From positions 1-64,000 of the forward strand of contig JAHRWA010000058.1 of assembly GCA_019090455.1 (NCBI GenBank): 64,000 nt of DNA. Reading direction: 5' to 3'. A program made the translations under genes and the position numbers. Below, in pieces: positions 49,883-58,123 of the stretch (position 1 is the stretch's first letter; the number at the start of each line of letters is the position of its first letter). The notes below the pieces were generated by a model, which saw nothing but the letters and a program-made list of their open reading frames with translations, searched no databases and was not told the origin of the DNA. This DNA comes from Pseudomonadales bacterium (GTDB taxonomy: Bacteria > Pseudomonadota > Gammaproteobacteria > Pseudomonadales > DC-out160).

Positions 49883-50221
49883 TCATCGATATACGCTATA
49901 AATAGCGTATATGCTCACCACTAGCGCTAGCCCAATGATAATCAGCCCCCATCTTCTTTTTTTATTAGGGTAATCGCCTACAACATCTGCCGACGCCACT
50001 TTCGCTCTCATTGCCGTGGAATCGCCAACCATTCGTTCTATTACAGGTTTGTTTACACCATTGACTGGCGTGTCTTCTGCTTGAGGAATTTCAACAATCA
50101 AGCCTTCACAATAATCCAGTATAGTATCCCGCTGCTCTCTATAACTTTCTTTATCTAGCTCACCAGTGGCATACAATTGAGCCAATTTTTTTAGCAGGGC
50201 ACCCTCTTTCCTCTCATCCAT
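49883..50221 (-). CDS. small membrane protein with SHOCT-like N-terminus
   Basis: This is a 112-residue protein of unknown function. The first ~45 residues (LLKKLAQLYATGELDKESYREQR) follow the short helix pattern of SHOCT-type oligomerisation motifs. A ~40-residue linker follows, and a C-terminal hydrophobic anchor (RRWGLIIIGLALVVSIYAIYSVYR, 88-112) suggests a tail-anchored protein facing the cytoplasm. It lies between the PP2C and caspase-fold genes on the same strand, with 53 bp to the PP2C gene. A similar LxxLHxxxxLxxxxYxxLR pattern occurs at the N-terminus of the bitopic protein at 44753. Confidence 0.65.
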   Translation of the reverse strand: MDERKEGALLKKLAQLYATGELDKESYREQRDTILDYCEGLIVEIPQAEDTPVNGVNKPVIERMVGDSTAMRAKVASADVVGDYPNKKRRWGLIIIGLALVVSIYAIYSVYR

Positions 50222-50274
50222 TTAAACTAACCCTAAAGAATACTGTTCTAACCCGAGTTACGGTAATACTTTGA

Positions 50275-51000
50275 CTACAATGCTTTGACCACAATCACCG
50301 ATACGTTATCTTTTGCTCCCCGCTTTAATGCCGCTTGGATGAGCTCTCCCGCAACTCTGTCCACCCTATCTCCACGTAAATAGGCATCAATTTCGGACAT
50401 ACCTAGCTCACCATAGAGTCCGTCACTGCAGAGTAAAAACGTGTCATCTTTCTTAATATCAAATACCGTTGCATCTAAATGTAGATCTGGCGCTGCACCA
50501 ACCGCTCGAGTAATCACATTCGATGCTGGATGATTTTCCGCTTCCTGCTCCGAAATCAGCCCCCTTTCTATCATTTCATTCACTTGACTATGATCTGTAG
50601 AGATAAGCTGTAGATGGCCACGACGCTTACGGTATAACCGAGAGTCTCCAGCCCATAAACAGACGCCAACACTTTCATGTACCAGTAAAGACACTACTGT
50701 ACACCCCATAGTGCGCCCCCCGTATTCTGACTCTGACCGCCTTAATATATTATCGTGAACTTGATGAATAAGATCTTCAGCTTGATTCACAAATTGACTT
50801 AATTTGACGTGCTGAGTTGTTTCACTCAAGGCTTTCACCAACATCTGACTCGCGACATCACCGGCTTCGTGCCCACCCATGCCGTCAGCGACCGTCCACA
50901 AACCAACCTCTGACCTATCTAACACGGAGTCTTCATTAATTTTTCTCACATAACCTGTATGAGTCTCCGCACACGAACGCCAAGTATAGTTTATACCCAT
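50275..51000 (-). CDS. PP2C-type serine/threonine phosphatase (PppA/Stp family)
   Basis: This metal-dependent phosphatase removes phosphate placed by Hanks-type kinases. From the ATG at 51000 (AAAGG well spaced; a TTG two codons earlier is less likely) it has 241 residues. The PP2C motifs are intact: RKINEDSVL, TVADGMGGHEAGDVAS, LWAGDSRLYR, THxxxN-type DHSQVNEMIERG, NVITRAVG and LLCSDGLYGEL, KDNVSVIVV. It lies directly downstream of the FHA-domain gene, the order seen in type VI secretion and other phospho-signalling loci. The kinase at 46076 is the obvious opponent. Confidence 0.93.
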   Translation of the reverse strand: MGINYTWRSCAETHTGYVRKINEDSVLDRSEVGLWTVADGMGGHEAGDVASQMLVKALSETTQHVKLSQFVNQAEDLIHQVHDNILRRSESEYGGRTMGCTVVSLLVHESVGVCLWAGDSRLYRKRRGHLQLISTDHSQVNEMIERGLISEQEAENHPASNVITRAVGAAPDLHLDATVFDIKKDDTFLLCSDGLYGELGMSEIDAYLRGDRVDRVAGELIQAALKRGAKDNVSVIVVKAL

Positions 51001-51060
51001 GGGCAACCTTTTATTATAATCATGATTATTCCACCAAGATAATGAGTGGCGTTTCTGCTA

Positions 51061-52404
51061 TCAATTTACTATTAGCTGCTGAACAGCTTCTTCATAAGCT
51101 TCAGAAAAGTCATCCATAAATAAGCGTTGATAAGCATCTACATTGCCAGTCACCTGCTCAGCATACAGAGACACGAAGGCGTCCCAGTACTTCGCTTTTT
51201 TGGAGGAATGCATAATACCTGCATTGTTTTTATCACACAGATCTTGGATAACAGTAGGGTCGAACTTTTCCATCAACTGGACGAAAGTGGTTTCCATTGC
51301 AATCGGCATTGCCTTTTGATGAACATCAATATCTTTGAAACCTTGGCGTATAGTTTCTGTCGGCGGCAAATACCCTCTGCCACGACGCACCAGTATATTC
51401 TCTAATGCTTCTTCAGCAGAAACTGAGAGCTTTAAGGGGTTATTTTCACTAGCCTGAATACTCGTAGTCGAAGCACTAAATTGGTTCTTTATATTACTCC
51501 GAACTTGCAATGCGGTCATTTGACCTTGAATACTCTCTTTTAAAACAACGGTCATCAATTGAATAACAGCCTCTACTTTCTCTTCTCCGATCAACTCACT
51601 CGGAATACCTAATAAGCCTGCAATTTCTTGGGCTTGTTCTTTCAAATAAAGTTTGATATCCCCTGCATTCCCTCGATTTACTTGCTTTATATTTTCTGCT
51701 TCGTTCTCAACAGCCCCTAGATTATCAGACCTCTTAACGCTCAACGATTCAATGACTTCCTGCACACTTTCCGATAAACCTGACTCAGCATCCTCCCTAT
51801 TGACATCGAACCCCAATGAATCTCCCCTGCTGATATTATCTTGCTGCTCAATGAACGCGATCTCCGCCGCGAGTACGGCACTCTCTTGCGAAACCTTAGA
51901 CTGCAATATTACCGGCCCAGGAGAATAGGTACTCCTCGATTCCATTTTTTCAACTTCGCCCGTTTCATCGATTTTACTGGCTTGCCCTGGCTCGTTATTT
52001 CCGTCAGAAAAAGAAATCCCCTCCCGTGCCAGTGCCTGCATCTCAGCTGTCATACCCGCAAATGGGCTATCGATATAACCAGGAATTCCCACGCAAACTC
52101 GTATCTCATAATCTCCAATTATCACAACATCTCCATGCTTAATTCGGGATTTATTACCCTCACCGATGGGCTCCTCCGAGTCATTGATATAGACACCGTT
52201 GGTACTGACATCGACTAGGAAATACGATTCATTATCGAACTCAATTTGGGCATGGTAGGACGACACAAACCGGTCCTCATCAGGTAATTGCCAGGTATTA
52301 CTGTCTCCCCGGCCAATTGTCCCGCCTTTATATCCAAAGGTCTTGCGAGGTTCTACGTCTGCTATTCCAGAAGGTTGGCGGATAATAATTAACTCTAAAG
52401 ACAT
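51061..52404 (-). CDS. FHA-domain protein of the type VI secretion Fha/TagH type
   Basis: This 447-residue protein has an N-terminal FHA domain (residues ~20-105) with the phosphothreonine-binding signature: GTIGRGDSNTWQLPD, VSSYHAQIEF, LVDVSTNGVYIND. A variable linker (120-245) follows. The C-terminal ~200 residues match the domain of type VI secretion FHA proteins: IKNQFSASTTSIQ, NNPLKLS, RRGRGYLPPTETIRQGFKDIDVHQKA and AKYWDAFVSLYAEQ. In Pseudomonas, Fha1 is the PpkA target that activates secretion. No other type VI component (TssA-M, Hcp, VgrG, ClpV) is within the window, so the partner apparatus is elsewhere or the protein has been put to another use. Confidence 0.88.
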   Translation of the reverse strand: MSLELIIIRQPSGIADVEPRKTFGYKGGTIGRGDSNTWQLPDEDRFVSSYHAQIEFDNESYFLVDVSTNGVYINDSEEPIGEGNKSRIKHGDVVIIGDYEIRVCVGIPGYIDSPFAGMTAEMQALAREGISFSDGNNEPGQASKIDETGEVEKMESRSTYSPGPVILQSKVSQESAVLAAEIAFIEQQDNISRGDSLGFDVNREDAESGLSESVQEVIESLSVKRSDNLGAVENEAENIKQVNRGNAGDIKLYLKEQAQEIAGLLGIPSELIGEEKVEAVIQLMTVVLKESIQGQMTALQVRSNIKNQFSASTTSIQASENNPLKLSVSAEEALENILVRRGRGYLPPTETIRQGFKDIDVHQKAMPIAMETTFVQLMEKFDPTVIQDLCDKNNAGIMHSSKKAKYWDAFVSLYAEQVTGNVDAYQRLFMDDFSEAYEEAVQQLIVN

Positions 52405-52772
52405 ATTAGTATCTATCTCGCTATTAAATTATCTTGGGTACGCCTAAATAACGCACTATGGCGAATACACTCCAAGTATAACTCATCAAGTTACGCCCAA
52501 TTAATTTGATGATTAAGTGGTTATTTTACAAATCCCATCAATAATAATGCCAAATACAATACTAACGAAAAGACAATTCTGGCTCATCACACCTTAGCGT
52601 ATTTAACATTACTGGATACCAATAACGTAAAATGGGTTCGATAATGAAGACAAAAAAGAAAAGGCACAATAGACAGGCTGTCATTGTATAGGCAGATACT
52701 GGGACTTTTAAATCGCCGAGACATAAACTCGACATAGGGGTTCAACCTACGGAACCCCCTTAGAGACACTCA
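52405..52772. other. intergenic between gspD and the FHA gene
   Basis: This 368-bp stretch presumably contains the promoter of the FHA-PP2C-caspase transcription unit. Close to the gspD stop there is a hairpin GGGGTTC/GAACCCC (52737-52758), which could end gspD transcription although no U run follows. The 60-codon minus frame here lacks support. The segment 52729-52762 resembles one upstream of gspC. Confidence 0.5.
52729..52762. repeat. segment shared with 55963-55991 (copy A)
   Basis: TCGACATAG, 17 bases, then CCCCCTTA. The other copy, upstream of gspC, has the same two blocks in the same order separated by 12 bases. This copy includes a hairpin. The nature of the shared element is unknown. 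Confidence 0.35.
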
Positions 52773-54848
52773 TTATTTTTGTTTCTTTTTCTTCTCTTCT
52801 TTCGCCGCTTTTTTTGCCTGCTTCTTTGCCCGCTTCATTTCTTTTTTTGTTCTACGCGCTTCGTCACCAGACAAGCCCAGCTTGCCATGATACAAACTCT
52901 CAATTTCTTTAGGAAGTTCCGGTTTTTCCTCTTTAAACAAGGATAATTTCCCTAACGCATCTACACCAATTTGGAGCTCACGAAGATGCTTGTATTTTCG
53001 TTCCGTTACGCTTTGTAGCGAATTTGCATCTCGAATAATAGTCGGTGTTAAGAACACTAGTAAATTCCGTTTAACTCGCTTTCGCTGAGTGCTCTTAAAC
53101 AAACGTCCTATCAATGGAATATCACCCAACAACGGCACTTTGCTTTCTGAGTCAGTAAAGTCATCTTGAATCAGGCCACCGAGTACGACTGTATTAGCAT
53201 TGTCCACTAAGATAGTTGTCTTTATTGATCGCTTGCTAGTAATCAGGTCCGCTGATTGAACGCTCTCTGACGTAGGTACAACAGCTGAAACCTCTTGCTC
53301 AACCTGCAACCGAATAACATCTCCGTCATTTATTTGAGGGACTACTTTTAACGTCAGCCCTACATCTTCTCTGGAAATGGTTTGAAACGGATTGTTAGTC
53401 GTACTTGAACCACTTGTAGATGTCCCTGTTATAAACGGAACGTTTTGCCCAACGACTATTTCAGCTTCTTCATTATCTAAGGTCATAATACTTGGGGTTG
53501 AAAGCAGATTGGCATTTGAAGCATTGGCTAACGCCTGCACAAGCACGCCATAGCCCTTTGTTCCTGCACTATTTCTCTCGCCCCCAGCGATGGTTATACC
53601 ATTTGCAAGCGCTGCGCCTGTCCCGGCACTAAGTGCGCCAAGCACATTATTTAGACTCCCGCTTCCTTCAAAATTCACTCCCACGAGAGGCTGACCAAGG
53701 TTTTTGTCGTGGACACCCCACTGTACTCCGAGCGCTTTTGATATATCGCCCGACACTTCCACGATCGCTGCCTCTATCAACACCTGCGCTCGACGCACAT
53801 CTAACTGCCTAACCACGTCTTGAATTTCTTGTAAATCTGCGGGCTCGCCTCTTATCACTAACGCATTGAGTGTTTCATCCGCTTGGATATTGACTTCTTC
53901 CTGTACCGCTTCCTTTTTCCCCCCGCCCTTCCTTTTCTTCTTAGAGGAAGCCATCAAGCCTTTTAGCACTTCGGCTACTTTGACCGCATCTCCATGCCGT
54001 AAATAGATTACCTTGGTAGTTCCGGTATGCTTAGAAGGTTGATCCAATTTCCTTACCAGCTCTCTTATTCTAGCTCTAGCCGATTTTTCACCTTTAACAA
54101 TAAGTCGGTTCGTACGCTCTTCCGCCACAACCCTAACACGTGCCGCTTTATTCTTAGATTTGCCCTTTCCCGTCGCAACTGGAGTCAAGCGCTCCAACAA
54201 ATCCACAACATCCCCGACCCACGCCTCTTTCAGTTGTATCACTTCGATTTCTTCACTTTCGGCTCCATCAAGCCTCTCTATAATTTGTATTATCCGTTTT
54301 ATATTTTCTGCATGATCACTAATAATTAACGCATTTGCAGAAGCTACCCCTGCAAGATGGCCATACTGGGGCACCATGGGGCGCAAAATAGGCACCAATT
54401 CAACAGCAGGAGTATTCTTAACAGCGATTACTTGGGTAATCAGCTCCTCGCCTCGCGAATCCGAGTCCTTCGCAAAACGAATAGTGTCTTGCTTAGCACC
54501 CGTATTCGGCACCACTTTCAGAACACTTCCCGAGGGTACGGCAGCATAGCCATGCACATTCAGTACTGACTGAAATAGCTCAAACACCTCCTCTTCTGAC
54601 AGGTTAGTCGTGGAGATGACCGTAACCTTTCCTTTAACCCTGGGATCGACCACAAAGCTACGCCCAGTAATGTCGGATATTTGAGTGATAAAGGCGCGAA
54701 TATCGGCATCTTTGAGGTTAACTTTCCATGTTTGATCTTCCGCCATACATATGCGGCTTAATGAAATCAAAATTAGAACAAAGAAAATCAACCCACGGCT
54801 CACTTGGGTTGAGAATTGAAACTGACTTTTGGTTTTACTCGATAACAT
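52773..54848 (-). CDS. gspD: type II secretion system secretin GspD
   Basis: GspD is the outer-membrane channel of type II secretion. I start at the ATG at 54848 (691 residues), preceded by GAGTGG. A TTG 11 codons earlier is possible. After the signal peptide (ending CMA-ED) come the N0 domain (TWKVNLKDADIRAFITQIS), the N1-N3 repeats (VIQLKEAWVGDVVDLLERL, TKVIYLRHGDAVKVAEVL), and the secretin core with VPFITGTSTSG, VGLTLKVVPQI and VVLGGLIQDD. The last ~25 residues are extremely Lys-rich (KKEMKRAKKQAKKAAKEEKK). It lies directly after gspC on the same strand. Confidence 0.95.
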   Translation of the reverse strand: MLSSKTKSQFQFSTQVSRGLIFFVLILISLSRICMAEDQTWKVNLKDADIRAFITQISDITGRSFVVDPRVKGKVTVISTTNLSEEEVFELFQSVLNVHGYAAVPSGSVLKVVPNTGAKQDTIRFAKDSDSRGEELITQVIAVKNTPAVELVPILRPMVPQYGHLAGVASANALIISDHAENIKRIIQIIERLDGAESEEIEVIQLKEAWVGDVVDLLERLTPVATGKGKSKNKAARVRVVAEERTNRLIVKGEKSARARIRELVRKLDQPSKHTGTTKVIYLRHGDAVKVAEVLKGLMASSKKKRKGGGKKEAVQEEVNIQADETLNALVIRGEPADLQEIQDVVRQLDVRRAQVLIEAAIVEVSGDISKALGVQWGVHDKNLGQPLVGVNFEGSGSLNNVLGALSAGTGAALANGITIAGGERNSAGTKGYGVLVQALANASNANLLSTPSIMTLDNEEAEIVVGQNVPFITGTSTSGSSTTNNPFQTISREDVGLTLKVVPQINDGDVIRLQVEQEVSAVVPTSESVQSADLITSKRSIKTTILVDNANTVVLGGLIQDDFTDSESKVPLLGDIPLIGRLFKSTQRKRVKRNLLVFLTPTIIRDANSLQSVTERKYKHLRELQIGVDALGKLSLFKEEKPELPKEIESLYHGKLGLSGDEARRTKKEMKRAKKQAKKAAKEEKKKKQK

Positions 54849-54884
54849 TGATGCCACTCTTTTAATCTTCAATATATACAATCA

Positions 54885-55862
54885 TTACATGCAAGGAACA
54901 TTCACCGTAAAACGCCGAGGACCACGCTCTATTTCAACGCTCACATCACCTTCGCAATTCGTTGCCAATTCTTCAAACATATACCTGTCTCGCTCAATAT
55001 CACCTAGCATTTCGCCATTAACAGAAAGCACTGTATCCGACGGTTTTAAACCCACAGTCTTTAGCATCTCCATTGGCGCTGTTGATCCCACTTTATACCC
55101 ACCACCATCAGCCATGGGAATCACTTCTATGCCCAATTCCTTTAAGGCGGCCCCAGCATCGGTTTGAACATCGGCGTTAATACTGCTGACTAACTCACTT
55201 GGGGAGGGCAGGTGACCTTGATTGACCAACTGTCCTAAACGAGATTTAGGATCCTTGATTATCTGTCGTTTTGAATTTTTATTCTTATTTCGTCGTTTTT
55301 TTCTTAGTTTCTTTTTAAGTGCGCGTTTACCGCCAGTACTAGCCAAGCCTGTCTTAGCAATTTTAGGGAAATAAAGCGCCTCTAGCCGGCCAAGCTGATT
55401 GAGAATAATTTTATCGCCATATACCGTTTCAAGTACCGCATTGCCAGGCAGCTTATCGCCGACTTTATATACTTTTCCCGACTTTCCTTTTTCAGCAACA
55501 ATAGCGGAAGAATCCACATCTACCCTAGCCATAAAAACACCTTTAAGGACTAGAGGTAGTCGAGTCACCGGCGCTTTGACTTCTTTATTTGATTTCGCTA
55601 CGACTTTTGAAGGTTTTTTACCAACCTCCCCAAACAGGTGCCAACGACGTATTCCTGCGAGACTGACACTTGATACCGCCCTAGTCCCACCGGCAACCGT
55701 CATCGGCTCAATATTCTCTATTTGCGGATCAGCGGGACCGTCCAAAAAAAGCCATGTGATGTTGGCTACGGTATAGCTAATCAATAGCACGAGCACTAAA
55801 CAAACAAAACCAATTCCACGATCGAACCAAGCATCTGTTGTTATTTTCTGTTGCTGGCTCAC
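54885..55862 (-). CDS. gspC: type II secretion system inner-membrane protein GspC
   Basis: GspC links the inner-membrane platform to the secretin. The 325-residue protein has one N-terminal transmembrane segment (IGFVCLVLVLLISYTVANITW), the HR domain (about 80-165, WHLFGEV to GRLEALYFP) and a C-terminal PDZ domain (about 225-320, with VGLKPSDTVLSVNGEMLGDIER). Between them lies a very basic linker (KKKLRKKRRNKNKNSKRQ, ~182-200). It is followed by gspD with a 36-bp gap. Confidence 0.92.
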   Translation of the reverse strand: MSQQQKITTDAWFDRGIGFVCLVLVLLISYTVANITWLFLDGPADPQIENIEPMTVAGGTRAVSSVSLAGIRRWHLFGEVGKKPSKVVAKSNKEVKAPVTRLPLVLKGVFMARVDVDSSAIVAEKGKSGKVYKVGDKLPGNAVLETVYGDKIILNQLGRLEALYFPKIAKTGLASTGGKRALKKKLRKKRRNKNKNSKRQIIKDPKSRLGQLVNQGHLPSPSELVSSINADVQTDAGAALKELGIEVIPMADGGGYKVGSTAPMEMLKTVGLKPSDTVLSVNGEMLGDIERDRYMFEELATNCEGDVSVEIERGPRRFTVNVPCM

Positions 55863-56192
55863 CCAACTCTCCTGAGACCTAAATTATTCTTCATTACCTA
55901 CCACCATCATGCACCTCATCATCAAACTACGCGTAAGCAGTGATCTCCGGACAAGAATAGGGTCGACATAGAAACCCAGGCGCCCCCCTTAAAACACTAG
56001 CTTACTTAACTCGACCTTAACAGAATCAAGCTTTATTATTCTTAAAAAAATCAACAACTAACATATGGCTTCTGTTCTACCATTTGCCTCTATTTTCAGT
56101 TTCAATATATGCTTGAGGCTTACCCATAAAAACACCCTGCTGCCAGCACCTACCCGCTCTACTCATTTTTTGACGCTGTTTGCTCTTCGGCC
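55863..56192. other. intergenic between gspN and gspC
   Basis: This 330-bp stretch separates two genes on the minus strand, so gspC-gspD probably have their own promoter here. It contains TCGACATAG (55963-55971) and CCCCCTTA (55984-55991), shared with the region after gspD. No gene is seen. Confidence 0.45.
55963..55991. repeat. segment shared with 52729-52762 (copy B)
   Basis: TCGACATAG, 12 bases, then CCCCCTTA, in the same order and orientation as the copy after gspD. It is about 100 bp upstream of gspC, possibly in its promoter or leader. Confidence 0.35.
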
Positions 56193-56951
56193 CTAAAATA
56201 GCTTTTGCTGTATCTCAATCAGTGACTTATCTTCATTTTTCCCCGGCCTCATCTGCCCTGCTAATGCTAGCACTCTTTTCATCACAGACAGTTTTGCCCA
56301 TCCTGTTGGCGCAATCTCTACCGTGCTCAGCACTTTGCCTTCACTTACATCTGTTATCACCAAACCAAGACTCCCTTCACTCTCAGAAAACAGCCCCTCA
56401 ATTGCGGGAAATTGAATCACCAAAGGACGACGGCCTTTCGTATAATTCACTTCACCCCCCTTCCAGAACAGCCTACCTTCGGCTTTATCTGCGCTCTTCT
56501 CAAGAAAATTGACGTCTAAATTCAAATTTTCTAATTCAAACCGCCCGCTGAGTTCCACGTTTTCCGATTTGGTGAACTCATTTATTATCGCAGAGCTTAT
56601 GTGACCTTTCGTATTCTCTACTGAAATAATTCTAGGCGAAACACTGATGCCACCCTCCAATCGAAAGCCCTGACCTCTAATCTGATAATGAAATGGGGAC
56701 TGAAAGAAAAGCAATTTCCATAACCGTAAATGCCAGATCACCCCGATAGTTGGCAAGTTGCCACCACTTTGTCTCGCAACTACACTAGCCACACCATTCC
56801 AAACGGTTCCGGATACCCCCTTCAAAATTATTGGCGAGCTTTCCACCAAATTAACAGTCTGCTTTGCCACCATACTCGCTGGAATGTTCGCAACAACAAA
56901 GGCTACATAGCCCAAGAAACCAATTAAGATGTACCACTTTAGCTTGAACAT
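56193..56951 (-). CDS. gspN: type II secretion system protein GspN
   Basis: GspN is an accessory, non-essential component of some type II systems. The 252-residue protein has one N-terminal membrane segment (LKWYILIGFLGYVAFVVANIPASMV) and the family pattern VSGTVWNGVASVVARQ ... WHLRLWKLLFFQSPFHYQIRGQGFRLEGG. It is the first of gspN-gspC-gspD in the window. The ATPase and platform genes (gspE to gspM) are not here. Confidence 0.85.
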   Translation of the reverse strand: MFKLKWYILIGFLGYVAFVVANIPASMVAKQTVNLVESSPIILKGVSGTVWNGVASVVARQSGGNLPTIGVIWHLRLWKLLFFQSPFHYQIRGQGFRLEGGISVSPRIISVENTKGHISSAIINEFTKSENVELSGRFELENLNLDVNFLEKSADKAEGRLFWKGGEVNYTKGRRPLVIQFPAIEGLFSESEGSLGLVITDVSEGKVLSTVEIAPTGWAKLSVMKRVLALAGQMRPGKNEDKSLIEIQQKLF

Positions 56952-57228
56952 TCATTACTCTAACTTTTCACGAAGTTTTATAATTCAGCGATGAGCCTTT
57001 CTACGGCATCTTCGCGGGGCCTATGGTCTCTAACCATGCGTGACTTGTAAACTTTATTCGAGGGCAAATTGCCTTTTGATAACACATGGTAATCTCTAAA
57101 TAATAGTCGACTTTGTGCACATTACTGTACACCACCTTGAGTCTCGTTATAATTCTGGCCCGACACGGCCGTCAATAAGCCGTATCCAATCGCGAATTAA
57201 ACCCCGATCAAAATTGAGACAACACAAT

Positions 57229-57975
57229 ATGCGTATTAGTTTTATCTTCTGGCTAATTAACTTAAGCCTATGCTCCTCCTGCTTTGCCATAAACAATATT
57301 GAAAACGAAAGACTGTCCTTGATAGACGAAGGGCTTAGCGGCCAGATTCAAGCTAGCGTTGATGGTAAGAACGGTAATTCAGACAAAGAATCTTTTGAAG
57401 TTGGCGCAAAAGGCATATACAAAATTGATTCTCATATGGTGCTGCTATTAGGTAGCCGGGAGTACGGAAAGTCATTCGATCAAACAGATACCGATAATCA
57501 TTTCATGCATTTTCGCTACGTGAAACAACACCGCGCGTTTAATGCAACTGAGTTTTTTCTACAAAGTGAAAGCAATCCATTTAAGAGGCTGACGACGCGC
57601 TCTTTGGTAGGTGCAGGCACGCGGCTTACCCTGTACGATGAAAAAAAACTAAAACTCATATTGGGCAGTGGCGCTTTCTTTCTACGGGAAGAAATTGCCG
57701 ATGAGAACACAGAGGAGTTTTGGCGAGCCAATTTTTACTTTATTTATAAGCACGCTATAAATGATCAAATGAATCTGTTAAATACATTTTACCTTCAGCC
57801 CGTAATCGATGACGTTAGTGATCTCGAAATATTCAACGATTTCTCACTCAACATCAAATTGACTCACTCAATTAAATTAACACTATCCTTCAAAACCACG
57901 CATGACAAAAGACCGCCGCAGGGGGTCGCTAGAACAGATTCAGCCTACAGCACTTCATTTTTATATGCCTTTTGA
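57229..57975 (+). CDS. DUF481 family outer membrane protein (YdiY-like)
   Basis: This small beta-barrel of 248 residues starts at the ATG at 57229, where a signal peptide begins (MRISFIFWLINLSLCSSCFA). The longer frame upstream has no signal-like start. The DUF481 pattern is visible: repeated beta strands such as SGQIQASVDGKNGNSDKESFEVGA, YKIDSHMVLLLGSREYGKS, GAGTRLTLYDEKKLKLILGSGAFFLREE and the C-terminal strand ending in Phe (TSFLYAF), typical for BamA recognition. Function is unknown; some members are salt-induced. Confidence 0.75.
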   Translation: MRISFIFWLINLSLCSSCFAINNIENERLSLIDEGLSGQIQASVDGKNGNSDKESFEVGAKGIYKIDSHMVLLLGSREYGKSFDQTDTDNHFMHFRYVKQHRAFNATEFFLQSESNPFKRLTTRSLVGAGTRLTLYDEKKLKLILGSGAFFLREEIADENTEEFWRANFYFIYKHAINDQMNLLNTFYLQPVIDDVSDLEIFNDFSLNIKLTHSIKLTLSFKTTHDKRPPQGVARTDSAYSTSFLYAF

Positions 57976-58123
57976 CCAAGAAGAGAGGCTCGCCCACTGA
58001 ACTTTCAGGAACGAAAGAGTCCAAAAGAGATTCTCGCAATACTCAAATAGGGCTATGATAGCTTTGATAATTTATTAGACGATCATAAACATAATCATTA
58101 TTAAGAATCTAAGGATCAACAGA

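Noticed and set aside
46076..52404. A type VI secretion system
   Set aside because: No tss structural gene, hcp, vgrG or clpV occurs in the window; only the regulatory proteins are present.
52587..52769. 60-codon minus-strand frame after gspD
   Set aside because: It starts at the gspD stop and runs through a hairpin and probable promoter region, with no recognisable protein features.
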